Positions 17,848-24,970 of a stretch of 64,000 nt of DNA are shown in pieces. This stretch comes from Marinobacter sp. THAF197a (lineage in GTDB: Bacteria; Pseudomonadota; Gammaproteobacteria; Pseudomonadales; Oleiphilaceae). Location: the NCBI RefSeq assembly GCF_009363275.1, contig NZ_CP045324.1, positions 124,001 to 188,000 of the forward strand, given 5' to 3'. The position numbers and the translations under genes are program-made. Each line of letters starts with the position of its first letter. Position 1 is the stretch's first letter. The notes beneath the pieces were generated by a model. The model ran no database searches and was not told where the DNA came from. It saw only the letters and a program-made list of their open reading frames with translations.

Positions 17848-17920
17848 TGAATGTTCGCTCAATTATAACTTGAGTGACTGCTCAGAAACAGATAGGCTTT
17901 AATTGTTGAGCGATCATTCA
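17848..17920. promoter_or_regulatory. Three TetR operator boxes
   Basis: TGAATGTTCGCTCA (17848-17861), TGAGTGACTGCTCA (17871-17884) and TGAGCGATCATTCA (17907-17920) fit the palindrome TGARYGATCRYTCA. The first and third are inverted copies differing at one base. They fill the 120-bp gap between the divergent TetR and AhpD-like genes. Confidence 0.75.
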
Positions 17921-17942
17921 TAAACTTGATTGGAGTCCCGCA

Positions 17943-18494
17943 ATGGCAGATTTCAAACTGCATGATATTCAGTCCGCTCCAGAGGGCGCCAAGCCGTTCC
18001 TGGAAAATTCCCAAAAGAACTTCGGTATGATTCCCGGCCTGCATGCGGTCATGGCTGAATCGCCGCAAGTGCTTGAGGCCTACCAGAAACTGCATCAGCT
18101 GGTACTGGACAGCAGTTTCACCAACGATGAAAAAACCGTGGTCTGGCAGACCATCAACGTTGAGAACGCTTGCCACTACTGTGTTCCCGCTCATACCGGG
18201 ATCGCGAAGATGATGGAAGTGTCTGACGACATCACCAATGCCCTGCGTGACGAGACCCCGCTTCCGAACGACAAACTGGAAGCGCTGCGTGATTTCACCC
18301 TGGCGGTCATGCGCAAGCAGGGTAACCTGAGTGAAAGCGACCTAAACGCGTTTTTCGAGGCAGGTTACGATAACCGGCATGTTCTGGAAGTGATTATGAC
18401 GTTGTCTCAGAAAACCCTGAGTAACTACATCAATCACATTGCGAAAACACCGGTCGATGAGCCGTTCAAAAAGTTTGAATGGAAAAAGGCCTGA
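17943..18494 (+). CDS. Carboxymuconolactone decarboxylase/AhpD-like protein
   Basis: 183 residues. The CMD core carries the redox pair and proton-relay His in ENACHYCVPAHTGIAK (about residues 76-91), the E-x3-C-x2-C-x3-H pattern of AhpD-like peroxidases. Members reduce organic peroxides or partner with thiol reductants. The AhpD-like motif plus the Cys-rich TetR upstream suggests an inducible response to electrophiles or peroxides. GGAG lies eight bases before the start. Confidence 0.88.
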   Translation: MADFKLHDIQSAPEGAKPFLENSQKNFGMIPGLHAVMAESPQVLEAYQKLHQLVLDSSFTNDEKTVVWQTINVENACHYCVPAHTGIAKMMEVSDDITNALRDETPLPNDKLEALRDFTLAVMRKQGNLSESDLNAFFEAGYDNRHVLEVIMTLSQKTLSNYINHIAKTPVDEPFKKFEWKKA

Positions 18495-18503
18495 TGTCCG
18501 GCA

Positions 18504-18534
18504 GTGATTGGCCGGCTGCTTGCCGGCCAATCAC
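18504..18534. terminator. Strong hairpin after AhpD-like gene
   Basis: GTGATTGGCCGGC pairs perfectly with GCCGGCCAATCAC over a 5-nt loop. Only a short T-rich run follows, so termination may be incomplete. It directly precedes the promoter of the next gene. Confidence 0.75.
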
Positions 18535-18542
18535 CGTCTTGC

Positions 18543-18569
18543 CGTAACAACTCGCCCTGAAGTGTGTCG
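18543..18569 (+). promoter_or_regulatory. ECF-type promoter, site 1 (upstream of DUF547 gene)
   Basis: CGTAAC (18543-18548), 15 bp, GTGTCG (18564-18569). Same architecture as the promoters at 27134, 31414, 32240, 35784, 36165 and 38170. It ends 35 bp before the start codon of the DUF547 gene. Confidence 0.7.
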
Positions 18570-18604
18570 ATATATCCTATTTAGACACCATGAATGGAGT
18601 TGTT

Positions 18605-19465
18605 ATGACCGGTTATTTCTCGATTTTCAGCAAAACCCTGTCGCGCGGGTTGATCGTGCTAGGGTTCCTGTCGGCCAGTGTGCTGGCGGACACCTCCCCT
18701 TACGAGCCGTTCCAGCAGCTTGTCACCGATCATCTTATTGAGCACACGCTGCCGGGAAATGGTCTGGTCTCCGCCTTTGATTATGAATCGGCTCTGGCCG
18801 ATAACAAGACGCTGGCGCGTCTTGAACGACAGCGGAGCCGTTTGGCGTCCTTTGATCTGAACCAGCTTGAAACACAGGCGCAAGCCGTGGCTTTCTGGAT
18901 CAACGCCTATAACTTTTTCATGATCGACCAGATTCTGACCGAGCGGCCGAATGGCCAGCTGGTGTCTTCGGTGTGGGATTACGGCGGCCGAATCAATCCG
19001 TTTGTCAAAAATGTCTTCGGCCGCGCCCATTTTACGGTGGCTGGCCAGGCATACAGCCTGGACGAGATTGAGAAAGGGATTCTTTTGGGTGATGAATTTA
19101 AGGCTCGCGGCTGGAAAGACGCAAGGGTGCATTTCGCCGTCAACTGCGCCTCTGTGGGTTGTCCGCCTTTAAGAGCAGAGATCTATACCTCAGCGAACCT
19201 GGAGCAACTGCTGGCCGAGAATACCCGGCGGGCATTGAGCACCGAGCGCCAGCTCCGGGTTGAATCCGGGCGTTTGTATGTGAGTGAGCTGTTCAAGTGG
19301 TACGAGGAGGATTTTCAGGAGGCTTCCGGGTCAATCCGGGCATTCATTCTGGAGTGGGCGACGCCTGAGGTGTCCGAGCGTGTTAAAAGCGCGGCCGGGC
19401 TGAGCTACATCGAATACGACTGGAGCCTGAACACGCCTGAGAACTTTCCAGAGATTCGCCGATAG
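18605..19465 (+). CDS. Secreted DUF547 protein
   Basis: 286 residues: signal peptide (LSRGLIVLGFLSASVLA), then a DUF547 domain with AFWINAYNFFMI, VHFAVNCASVGCPPLRAE and FKWYEEDF. DUF547 has been suggested to have a papain-like/thiol-hydrolase fold; the conserved Cys-x4-C in NCASVGC could be catalytic, but the function is not established. The start ATG 18605 has GGAG five bases upstream, favoured over ATG 18590. An ECF-type promoter lies directly upstream. Confidence 0.85.
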   Translation: MTGYFSIFSKTLSRGLIVLGFLSASVLADTSPYEPFQQLVTDHLIEHTLPGNGLVSAFDYESALADNKTLARLERQRSRLASFDLNQLETQAQAVAFWINAYNFFMIDQILTERPNGQLVSSVWDYGGRINPFVKNVFGRAHFTVAGQAYSLDEIEKGILLGDEFKARGWKDARVHFAVNCASVGCPPLRAEIYTSANLEQLLAENTRRALSTERQLRVESGRLYVSELFKWYEEDFQEASGSIRAFILEWATPEVSERVKSAAGLSYIEYDWSLNTPENFPEIRR

Positions 19466-19480
19466 AGAAATCGAAAATTG

Positions 19481-19513
19481 ATTGGCCGCTATACCCGAAG
19501 GACAGCGGCCAAA
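19481..19513. terminator. Bidirectional terminator hairpin
   Basis: TTGGCCGCT (19482-19490) pairs with AGCGGCCAA (19504-19512), with A-rich sequence on one side and T-rich on the other. It separates the DUF547 gene from the convergent small gene. Confidence 0.8.
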
Positions 19514-19519
19514 TTCTGT

Positions 19520-19678
19520 TTACTTGGATTGTGAATCCGCGCGTGGCGCTACCTCAACGGTTTTGTCCGGATAGCTGCGAGCTTCGTTAAAGCGATCAGC
19601 CTGGCCATTCATTGCCATTGAGACGCTGGCGGATGCTGTCAGGACAATCGCTGTCATCAAAACAGTGAACTTTCTCAT
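19520..19678 (-). CDS. 52-residue secreted peptide, unknown
   Basis: A small gene: ATG at 19678 preceded by GAGAGGA, stop at 19520. The product begins with a signal peptide (MRKFTVLMTAIVLTASASVS, cleavage around MAMNGQA), leaving about 27 residues (QADRFNEARSYPDKTVEV then a polar end). I do not recognise a family. A near-consensus ECF-type promoter 75 bp upstream and a good terminator support it as a real gene. Confidence 0.75.
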   Translation of the reverse strand: MRKFTVLMTAIVLTASASVSMAMNGQADRFNEARSYPDKTVEVAPRADSQSK

Positions 19679-19752
19679 GGCTCAAATCCTCTCGTTGTTT
19701 GGTGATAGGTGCGAGCCTCCTTTTGATGAGGAGATCTCTGCGCCTGATCTAC

Positions 19753-19780
19753 AGACACTCGAGAGTGACTACTTGTTACA
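19753..19780 (-). promoter_or_regulatory. ECF-type promoter, site 2 (upstream of 52-residue peptide)
   Basis: On the minus strand TGTAAC (19780-19775), then GTGTCT (19758-19753). Both hexamers are consensus, but the spacer is 16 bp rather than the 15 bp of the other sites. Confidence 0.6.
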
Positions 19781-19970
19781 GTTCAGCAGGAGTTTCAAAC
19801 AGGGTTTGGCTCTGTTGATCTAGCTATATGAGTTAACTGGTGGTTGAGTGTCAGCAATTCTTGCAAGAAACTGGCCTCATTCCAGCGCTTGCCTACTATC
19901 GGGAGGAAGATGCAGTACACTATTGCCACGGCTTTCTACGATTTTTCAAATACAGCCATGGCACAGAATT

Positions 19971-20435
19971 ATGACGGTTAGTTTTACTGAGCGGGGCACA
20001 CCACTTGCCGAAAGCGACACCCTCACCCTGGTGCAGACCTCGGGCATGGTGAAAGACAGGATCTCTGAAGTTGCAGCCGCCCGGCTTCGTGATCGAGGCT
20101 ATGCGGATGTATCCGCTTCCTTGCTTGGGTTTCTGGGTGCCCTGGACTGCGGGGTGAACTTTGGTTCTGACATTGCCCGAAGGCTCGATATTTCACGCCA
20201 GATGGTGGCAAAGACCGTGAAGGAGTTGAGCGAAGCCGGTTATCTTGTCCAGGGGGCCGGACCGGGTAAGCTCAAACCCATTGAGTTTACGCTGAAGGGC
20301 GAGAGGTTGATGTCCGAGGTTCGACAGATCCTTGCAGAGATGGATCGTGAGCTGAACAAGAGCGTCGGCAAGAAAAGCCTCAAGGATCTGGTGCGAGAAC
20401 TGGATGCGCTAGCCGGCACTCTTGGAACTCTCTGA
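19971..20435 (+). CDS. MarR-like winged-helix regulator
   Basis: 154 residues with a MarR-type helix-turn-helix (GSDIARRLDISRQMVAKTVK, then ELSEAGYLVQGAGPGKLKPIEFT) and a C-terminal dimerisation helix. The ATG at 19971 gives a normal MarR length; the frame is open 41 codons further upstream but with no sensible start. It converges with the membrane-SRPBCC gene and is close to several redox or detoxification genes. The target is unknown. Confidence 0.75.
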   Translation: MTVSFTERGTPLAESDTLTLVQTSGMVKDRISEVAAARLRDRGYADVSASLLGFLGALDCGVNFGSDIARRLDISRQMVAKTVKELSEAGYLVQGAGPGKLKPIEFTLKGERLMSEVRQILAEMDRELNKSVGKKSLKDLVRELDALAGTLGTL

Positions 20436-20579
20436 TCGCACGAAGGCTGGTTGTCAGTTATCGCAGTTGGATCCCAGCCTGTCAATTTCTTCCCCACTCA
20501 TTGTAGCCCCTCCTAAACAATCGCCTCAGGCTTTAACAACGGTGTCGTGAGCGACCACTAGTTGCAGCCCCAGCGCTGG

Positions 20580-21470
20580 TCAAGCTGTTGCCTGATCTTC
20601 AGAGTCTGCGAGTTCTCCAGAATCCCGTGAAAGCGCCTGTGTTTCCATGTTTGTGATCACACTAGGAAATGTTCTGTCGACGCCGAAGGCCAGCATTGCC
20701 ATGATCACCGGCGCCAACCACTTGGGTTTCGGATGTAGCTTCCACCAGACGACCACTTCGGACCCGTCCGGGATCTGTTCAACCCGCCAGCCCCCAACCA
20801 TCCAGGTCGCCGGGTAAGGAAAGCCTGGCTCTTCGGTCAGGAATTCAACCTCATAGCATCTGCGGTATTCGTCATACTCGGTACAGCGCTCCCGCCATTG
20901 GTTGCCTCGGGTATCTTCACAGGCCCGCAATGGGAGGTCACCATCGTGAATGTCTTCAATCCGCGAGGAAGCCAGATTCGGAGCATACTGGGCGACCGCA
21001 CCCAGATTTCCGACAATGTGCCAGAGGCTGTCTGCATCTGAGCCGGACTGGTACCTGAGTGAGTGGCTAAAACAACGGTCCTTTGGCAGGAAGTACATTT
21101 TTTTCAAACCAGCCATCTGGGCGAGTCCAAAGCAAAGCACAACTGCAGCAACGGCAAGTATCGTAAAGATTCCCTGGGGAGGGAGGTGTGAGCCCCAGAG
21201 AGTCACGCCCAGGATGGAACCCAGGACCCAGATGAAATCCCCGACGCTGGCGTAGAGCACCCGCCAACCGGCGATCCGATCCCGAGTGGATTGATGCGAT
21301 AGATCCACAGAAAAAATCAGCAATCCCAACCCCACTGCTTGAAAGGCCATGGGCGCGATGATGCCAATCAATTGGCCTGCGAGATCTGGCAGGAAAAGCA
21401 GGAAAAGTCCGGAAATACCCGAAAAAGCTGCATTAAGCTTCAGCGCTGTGCGAACGAGAGTCTGGTTCAT
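20580..21470 (-). CDS. Four-helix membrane domain fused to SRPBCC (START-like) domain
   Basis: 296 residues. The first about 125 form four membrane helices (ALKLNAAFSGISGLFLLFLP and following), like small DoxX-type integral proteins. From about 145 on there is an SRPBCC/polyketide-cyclase-like domain (DADSLWHIVGNLGAVAQYAP, then GWRVEQIPDGSEVVVWWKL), a hydrophobic ligand-binding fold, ending in one more hydrophobic stretch (LAPVIMAMLAFGV). The function is unknown; lipophilic ligand handling is an inference. The start ATG 21470 has GGAGG upstream. Two TGTCAA-N5-TTGACA palindromes lie in its promoter region. Confidence 0.75.
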   Translation of the reverse strand: MNQTLVRTALKLNAAFSGISGLFLLFLPDLAGQLIGIIAPMAFQAVGLGLLIFSVDLSHQSTRDRIAGWRVLYASVGDFIWVLGSILGVTLWGSHLPPQGIFTILAVAAVVLCFGLAQMAGLKKMYFLPKDRCFSHSLRYQSGSDADSLWHIVGNLGAVAQYAPNLASSRIEDIHDGDLPLRACEDTRGNQWRERCTEYDEYRRCYEVEFLTEEPGFPYPATWMVGGWRVEQIPDGSEVVVWWKLHPKPKWLAPVIMAMLAFGVDRTFPSVITNMETQALSRDSGELADSEDQATA

Positions 21471-21494
21471 GTTGATCCTCCCCAGATTAATGTA

Positions 21495-21551
21495 TGTCAA
21501 CCAGGTGGACAAAATAGAGTGGGATCTTGGTTGTTGTCAACCATATTGACA
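21495..21551. promoter_or_regulatory. Two operator-like palindromes
   Basis: TGTCAA-N5-TGGACA (21495-21511) and TGTCAA-N5-TTGACA (21535-21551), 40 bp centre to centre (about four helical turns). They flank the start region of the membrane-SRPBCC gene and face the SDR relic. A related TGTCAA/TTGAC element precedes the TetR gene at 23791. Confidence 0.55.
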
Positions 21552-21679
21552 TAAAATTTCCAGCCCTTTTTGCCCGGGAGAGGTTTTGACGCGAATGAGG
21601 CGGGTGCTTCTCGTTATCTCTGATGCGTAGCAATCTGCCCTTCACTGAATAAAGATTTCTCACTGAAAGGAGGTAAACC

Positions 21680-21916
21680 ATAAACAAACTTTGCGCAGTG
21701 CTGGGTGTCGGTTCGGGCAATGGTGAGGCGTTCGTGAGACGCTTCTGCAGCGAGGGCTATCAGGTGGTCAGCCTTGAACACTTCGAGGCCAACTGGCGGA
21801 TCAATCTGCAGGGCTTGGTTGCCGCCGCCAAAGCAGCGCAGCCCCAACTGCGCCAGCAGGACGCCCCCGGCTGGACCCATGAGCTGGACATCCGCCCGTT
21901 CGGCGAGAACTGGTAG
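21680..21916 (+). pseudogene. Internally deleted short-chain dehydrogenase relic with ATA in place of ATG
   Basis: A strong ribosome binding site (AAAGGAGG, 21666-21673) leads to an ATA codon followed by an open frame of 78 codons. The product reads like three separate pieces of one SDR: the N-terminal cofactor motif (NKLCAVLGVGSGNGEAFVRR), a central helix (FEANWRINLQGLVAAAKAA) and the C-terminus (GWTHELDIRPFGENW). The catalytic Ser and Tyr-Lys parts are missing. A normal family member has about 240 residues. The frame has survived at least two in-frame deletions. No dehydrogenase activity is expected. Confidence 0.7.
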
Positions 21917-21922
21917 GCGCTC

Positions 21923-23146
21923 TCACTGCATCGGGCAAGTGGGCGCCCGTTTCTGTGGTTCGTTTTCTGGCCATTTGCCGCCTACCAGCGACTCGAGTTT
22001 TCCGAGGATATCCGAGCCGTCTGTCAGGCGCGTCAGCCAGCTCAGGGGGATGCCCTGTTCGCCCCCGACACCATGAACGGCGGCCATGGCAGGACCGATG
22101 ATCCATGCCCGGCCGCAGGAGTCGCCGCCGCAGTGGATGTTGGCACGAATCGCTTCTGTATAGCTTACGGAGTGGCTCAGGATATGAAAGATCACCGGCA
22201 TGGCTTCGTGCAGGTAGCAGGTGCGGCCGAAAGATTCGCCGGCAGTTACTGCATCCAGGCGTTCACCAGAGCGTGCCTTGCGGAGGTTGTCAGGATCCGG
22301 CGCTTCGGCCATGGCGGAGTCCATAGCGTCTGACATTGGTTTGCCCTGATAAAGGCTCTCGAGAAGTCTTGCTGTGCACTTGGCCCAGGCAACGGCCTCG
22401 TCGTTGTGATTGGTCACCCGTACGGCAGATTCGGTGACCTCCATCAGCTCGTTGCTGCCAGAATAGCAGGCTACCAGTGGTGGTAGCTTGGACACTGCAG
22501 GCAGTTGCATATCGTCGGCGCCGCTTTCCGGTAGCAGGTGCTGATCGATGGTTTTAGCGAGGTAAATGCCTGCTTCCTGTATCTTAGGGTCCTGATAGGT
22601 AAGGCTGATGGCCTTTCGAACAGGGTCAGCCAATTGGTCGCCGCTCAGGCGTCGGGTGTAGGGCAAAACTTTCTGCACCAGTATCCGTTTCTGCTTTTCG
22701 GTCAGTTCGGCAGTGGTGCCCGATTGCGCCCGTTCAATGGCATTCTGTTCGATGGTGTTCAGATTGTTCAGAGTGACCCGGGTGGGGTTGTCGATATAAC
22801 CCCGCCAGTGGCCACCAGGTCCGAAAAACGCCCGGAAACGACGCTGGTAATCGCGGATATCCAGCTTGCCTTCACTAGCCAGAAGGCTGTCGATCAGTAC
22901 CCCGGTGGCCGCCCCGTAGTGGCTGATATCGCCGGACTGTTTGCCTTCGTGCGCAAAGTACCCGAATCCGCCTTTGAAATAGTCCGCCTTCGGCGGCAGG
23001 AATTCCGGCGACTGGCCGCCCACCTCATGGATTCGCTGGCTGTCATACAGCCAGTGCAAACCGAGGCCGGCCGCATCCGCCACCCAGCCGCCGGCAAGAG
23101 CGGCGACTACGGCGGGTTTTCTCTCGAAGGACACGTTGCAGGTCAT
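21923..23146 (-). CDS. ADP-ribosylglycohydrolase-family protein
   Basis: 407 residues. DraG/ADPRH-type fold features: VVAALAGGWVADAAGLGLHW at the N-terminus, SGDISHYGAATGVLIDSL in the region of the first metal-site motif, and ANIHCGGDSCGRAWIIGPAMAAVHG near 350-375 where DraG enzymes have GGDTD. Replacement of the second Asp (GGDSCGRA) means one metal ligand is altered, so the reaction may differ from Arg-ADP-ribose hydrolysis. The stop is 7 bp from the SDR relic, which converges on it. Confidence 0.75.
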   Translation of the reverse strand: MTCNVSFERKPAVVAALAGGWVADAAGLGLHWLYDSQRIHEVGGQSPEFLPPKADYFKGGFGYFAHEGKQSGDISHYGAATGVLIDSLLASEGKLDIRDYQRRFRAFFGPGGHWRGYIDNPTRVTLNNLNTIEQNAIERAQSGTTAELTEKQKRILVQKVLPYTRRLSGDQLADPVRKAISLTYQDPKIQEAGIYLAKTIDQHLLPESGADDMQLPAVSKLPPLVACYSGSNELMEVTESAVRVTNHNDEAVAWAKCTARLLESLYQGKPMSDAMDSAMAEAPDPDNLRKARSGERLDAVTAGESFGRTCYLHEAMPVIFHILSHSVSYTEAIRANIHCGGDSCGRAWIIGPAMAAVHGVGGEQGIPLSWLTRLTDGSDILGKLESLVGGKWPENEPQKRAPTCPMQ

Positions 23147-23293
23147 TGGAAATCCTTATCAGCCGGTTTCAGAATTCGATATGACTAAGAGATAAAGCGG
23201 TTGCCACCTTCGAGGCACTGGACACTGCTGATCACGTGCAGCACCTGTTCGACGGTAAAGCCGACCAGATACGTGAGCTGTGCGCGACTATCC
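23147..23293. other. Gap with no convincing gene
   Basis: Both strands carry short open stretches (minus: QLTYLVGFTVEQVLHVISSV) without a start or ribosome binding site. It may be the end of a lost gene. Nothing else is visible. Confidence 0.4.
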
Positions 23294-23728
23294 TCAGTAC
23301 GGATCAACGACGCCCGTAGCCAGATTCCAGGCCACCAAGATGAGCATGACCAACAATACCACGCATCCAAACAGAAACAGCCGCAATCGCAAGGGTACAT
23401 AATTGGAGCCTACATGCACGTAGGCATGAGCGTAGCGACTCAGTGCAAACAGCCATGCTAGGGCGATGGCCACTGTACCTGCCGCATTGATGCTGTATGT
23501 AACCAGACAGAGTACGTAGAACAACACCGGCGCTTCAAACTGGTTCGCAATGTTGTTAGAGACCTTGACCACCTCCTCGGGCCATACCCGATTATCCAGT
23601 GCCGCCTGATGGCGATTTACCTTACCGGTCTTTACTGCTCTGGCCTTCCTGACCCCAAGCATAATGAACATAGTAAGGGTCAGAAAAATCTGGGCTAGAA
23701 CAGGCCAAAAAATGTCGCTTGAATTCAT
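23294..23728 (-). CDS. MAPEG-family membrane protein
   Basis: 144 residues, four helices: FWPVLAQIFLTLTMFIMLGV, then the family's cytoplasmic loop with NRHQAALDNR and NNIANQFEAPVLFYVLCL, then SRYAHAYVHVGSNYVPLRLR. MAPEG proteins are glutathione transferases or relatives acting on lipophilic electrophiles. The E-x-P-V-L-F-Y motif and RYAHAYVH fit bacterial members. The start codon follows TTAGATTCCTCGC on the opposite strand (minus GAGGAATCT, about 6 bases from the start). Confidence 0.85.
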   Translation of the reverse strand: MNSSDIFWPVLAQIFLTLTMFIMLGVRKARAVKTGKVNRHQAALDNRVWPEEVVKVSNNIANQFEAPVLFYVLCLVTYSINAAGTVAIALAWLFALSRYAHAYVHVGSNYVPLRLRLFLFGCVVLLVMLILVAWNLATGVVDPY

Positions 23729-23761
23729 TAGATTCCTCGCTACAAATGCGCACTGCCGCTA

Positions 23762-23807
23762 AAATTGACGTTGTCAATTTATGTTGATATATGGACGGTG
23801 TCAATTT
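23762..23807. promoter_or_regulatory. Palindromic operator overlapping TetR start
   Basis: AAATTGAC-GTT-GTCAATTT (23762-23780) is a perfect 8-bp inverted repeat, and a third half-site GTCAATTT occurs at 23800-23807. It lies between the MAPEG gene and the divergent TetR gene and probably controls both. Confidence 0.65.
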
Positions 23808-24423
23808 GAAAGTGAAACAGAAACGTATGGTGGGGCAAAAGCATGGTGACCTACGGATGGAACTGCTTCGTGAAGGAGTCATTCTGTTAGATAGTGAGGG
23901 AGTTGGAGGTGTCACAATTCGTGCTGTAGCACGTAATGCCGGCGTCGCTCATTCAGCGCCAGCCAATCATTTTCCCTCCAGGCGCGCCATGCTGACTGCC
24001 ATAGCCGCCATGATCTTTACCGACCTGGCTGATTTAATAGCAGAGGCGGTAGCTGATACGGTTGATGAACCCGAACAGTCCATACAGGTATTCGCTGAAA
24101 CCTGCTTCCAATTTGCTCTTCATTCCCCAAATCGCTATCAACTAATCTGGCAACGTCAGTTAGTCGATCATGACGATCCAGCATTAGCCCGGGAAATGGA
24201 GCGTGTGTATTCAACCCTGCTCTCACTGCTGCGGCAAGGCCAGGTAAACCGCTATGTGGACATTGAAACCCATGCAATTGCAATCTGGTCAATGATTCAC
24301 GGCTACATCAGTATGCGGCTGGATGGAAACCTGGTGGCTGCTGAAGACCCTGTAACGAACCTTCCTCGAAGTAAGGCAATTCTGCTGTCGCTTATTGATG
24401 GCATCTACTGCCGTGAAACTTGA
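23791..24423 (+). CDS. TetR-family regulator (WHG-domain type)
   Basis: 210 residues. The HTH is TIRAVARNAGVAHSAPANHF with PSRRAMLTAIAAM following, where most TetR proteins have VSxGxLYxHFxxK. The C-terminal ligand domain includes FALHSPNRYQLIWQRQL and ends AIWSMIHGYISMRLDGNL, typical of the WHG type. The start is uncertain: ATG 23791 overlaps the operator, and ATG 23828 would also keep the HTH. Likely controls the divergent MAPEG gene. Confidence 0.85.
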   Translation: MDGVNLKVKQKRMVGQKHGDLRMELLREGVILLDSEGVGGVTIRAVARNAGVAHSAPANHFPSRRAMLTAIAAMIFTDLADLIAEAVADTVDEPEQSIQVFAETCFQFALHSPNRYQLIWQRQLVDHDDPALAREMERVYSTLLSLLRQGQVNRYVDIETHAIAIWSMIHGYISMRLDGNLVAAEDPVTNLPRSKAILLSLIDGIYCRET

Positions 24424-24454
24424 AGCCTGTGACGTTCGACTTTCACGAATGTGA

Positions 24455-24607
24455 GTTGCGCATAACGCCATTGCCGCGGTGATTGGTTACACCGCCCAGG
24501 TAACAGGCCTCTGTATGGTCCGCGGCGTCAGCGACTGGACCCGGGGCAGGCGTTTGCGTCAGACGGCGATTCTCATGGCGGGTTTCTGGATCTATCTGTT
24601 GATGTAA
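24455..24607 (+). pseudogene. Relic resembling the end of a YeeE/YedE-type membrane protein
   Basis: An open frame without a proper start reads AAVIGYTAQVTGLCMVRGVS, DWTRGRRLRQTAILMAG and FWIYLLM, then stop. The GLCMVRG motif and the helix after it are reminiscent of YeeE/YedE sulfur-transport-like proteins. Everything upstream is gone. The similarity is from memory of motifs and is weak. Confidence 0.35.
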
Positions 24608-24629
24608 CATTCGGCTGGCAGGAGGGTCA
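24603..24629 (+). promoter_or_regulatory. ECF-type promoter, site 3 (weak; upstream of EPGY-repeat protein)
   Basis: TGTAAC (24603-24608), 15 bp, GGGTCA (24624-24629). The -35 is consensus; the -10 matches GTGTCT at four of six positions. It ends 44 bp before the start codon. Confidence 0.4.
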
Positions 24630-24673
24630 GTGTTCGGCAAGACACAAAACGGCAAGTGCCGTCGGAGGTCGAT

Positions 24674-24970
24674 ATGAAAGTCGCATCATTGATTGTGTTT
24701 TCTTTTATTTGGTCTGACGCTGTTCTCGCCTCGGTTGCTGAAACTGAGCCTGGTTATGTCAACTACCACTATCAATCGTCCGATACAGGCGAGCCGTTCA
24801 GCATCCTGAGGACGGGCACGATGGTTCAGCCGGGCATCTATGAGCCTGGCTATTTGAACTACCGTTACCCGTCACCGAACCAGGGGCCGCAATCTGCACA
24901 AGCTGGCAAATTACTGTCCTCTGGCGTGTTTGAACCAATTTACCTTAATTACTGCGTTGACTTGATGTGA
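24674..24970 (+). CDS. Small secreted protein with three EP[GI]Y[VL]NY repeats
   Basis: 98 residues. A signal peptide (MKVASLIVFSFIWSDAVLA) is followed by EPGYVNY (25-31), EPGYLNY (57-63) and EPIYLNY (87-93), a motif repeated about every 31 residues in an otherwise Gly/Pro/Ser-rich chain with one Cys near the end. GGAGG lies six bases upstream of the ATG. I do not recognise a family. The precursor peptide at 29700 also has EPGY shortly after its hydrophobic segment. The 3' end overlaps the convergent DsbA-like gene by 26 bp. Confidence 0.75.
   Translation: MKVASLIVFSFIWSDAVLASVAETEPGYVNYHYQSSDTGEPFSILRTGTMVQPGIYEPGYLNYRYPSPNQGPQSAQAGKLLSSGVFEPIYLNYCVDLM

Noticed and set aside
24424..24655. 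An intact small membrane protein gene
   Set aside because: The open stretch has no start codon with a ribosome binding site at a sensible position and resembles only the end of a larger transporter, so it is listed as a relic.
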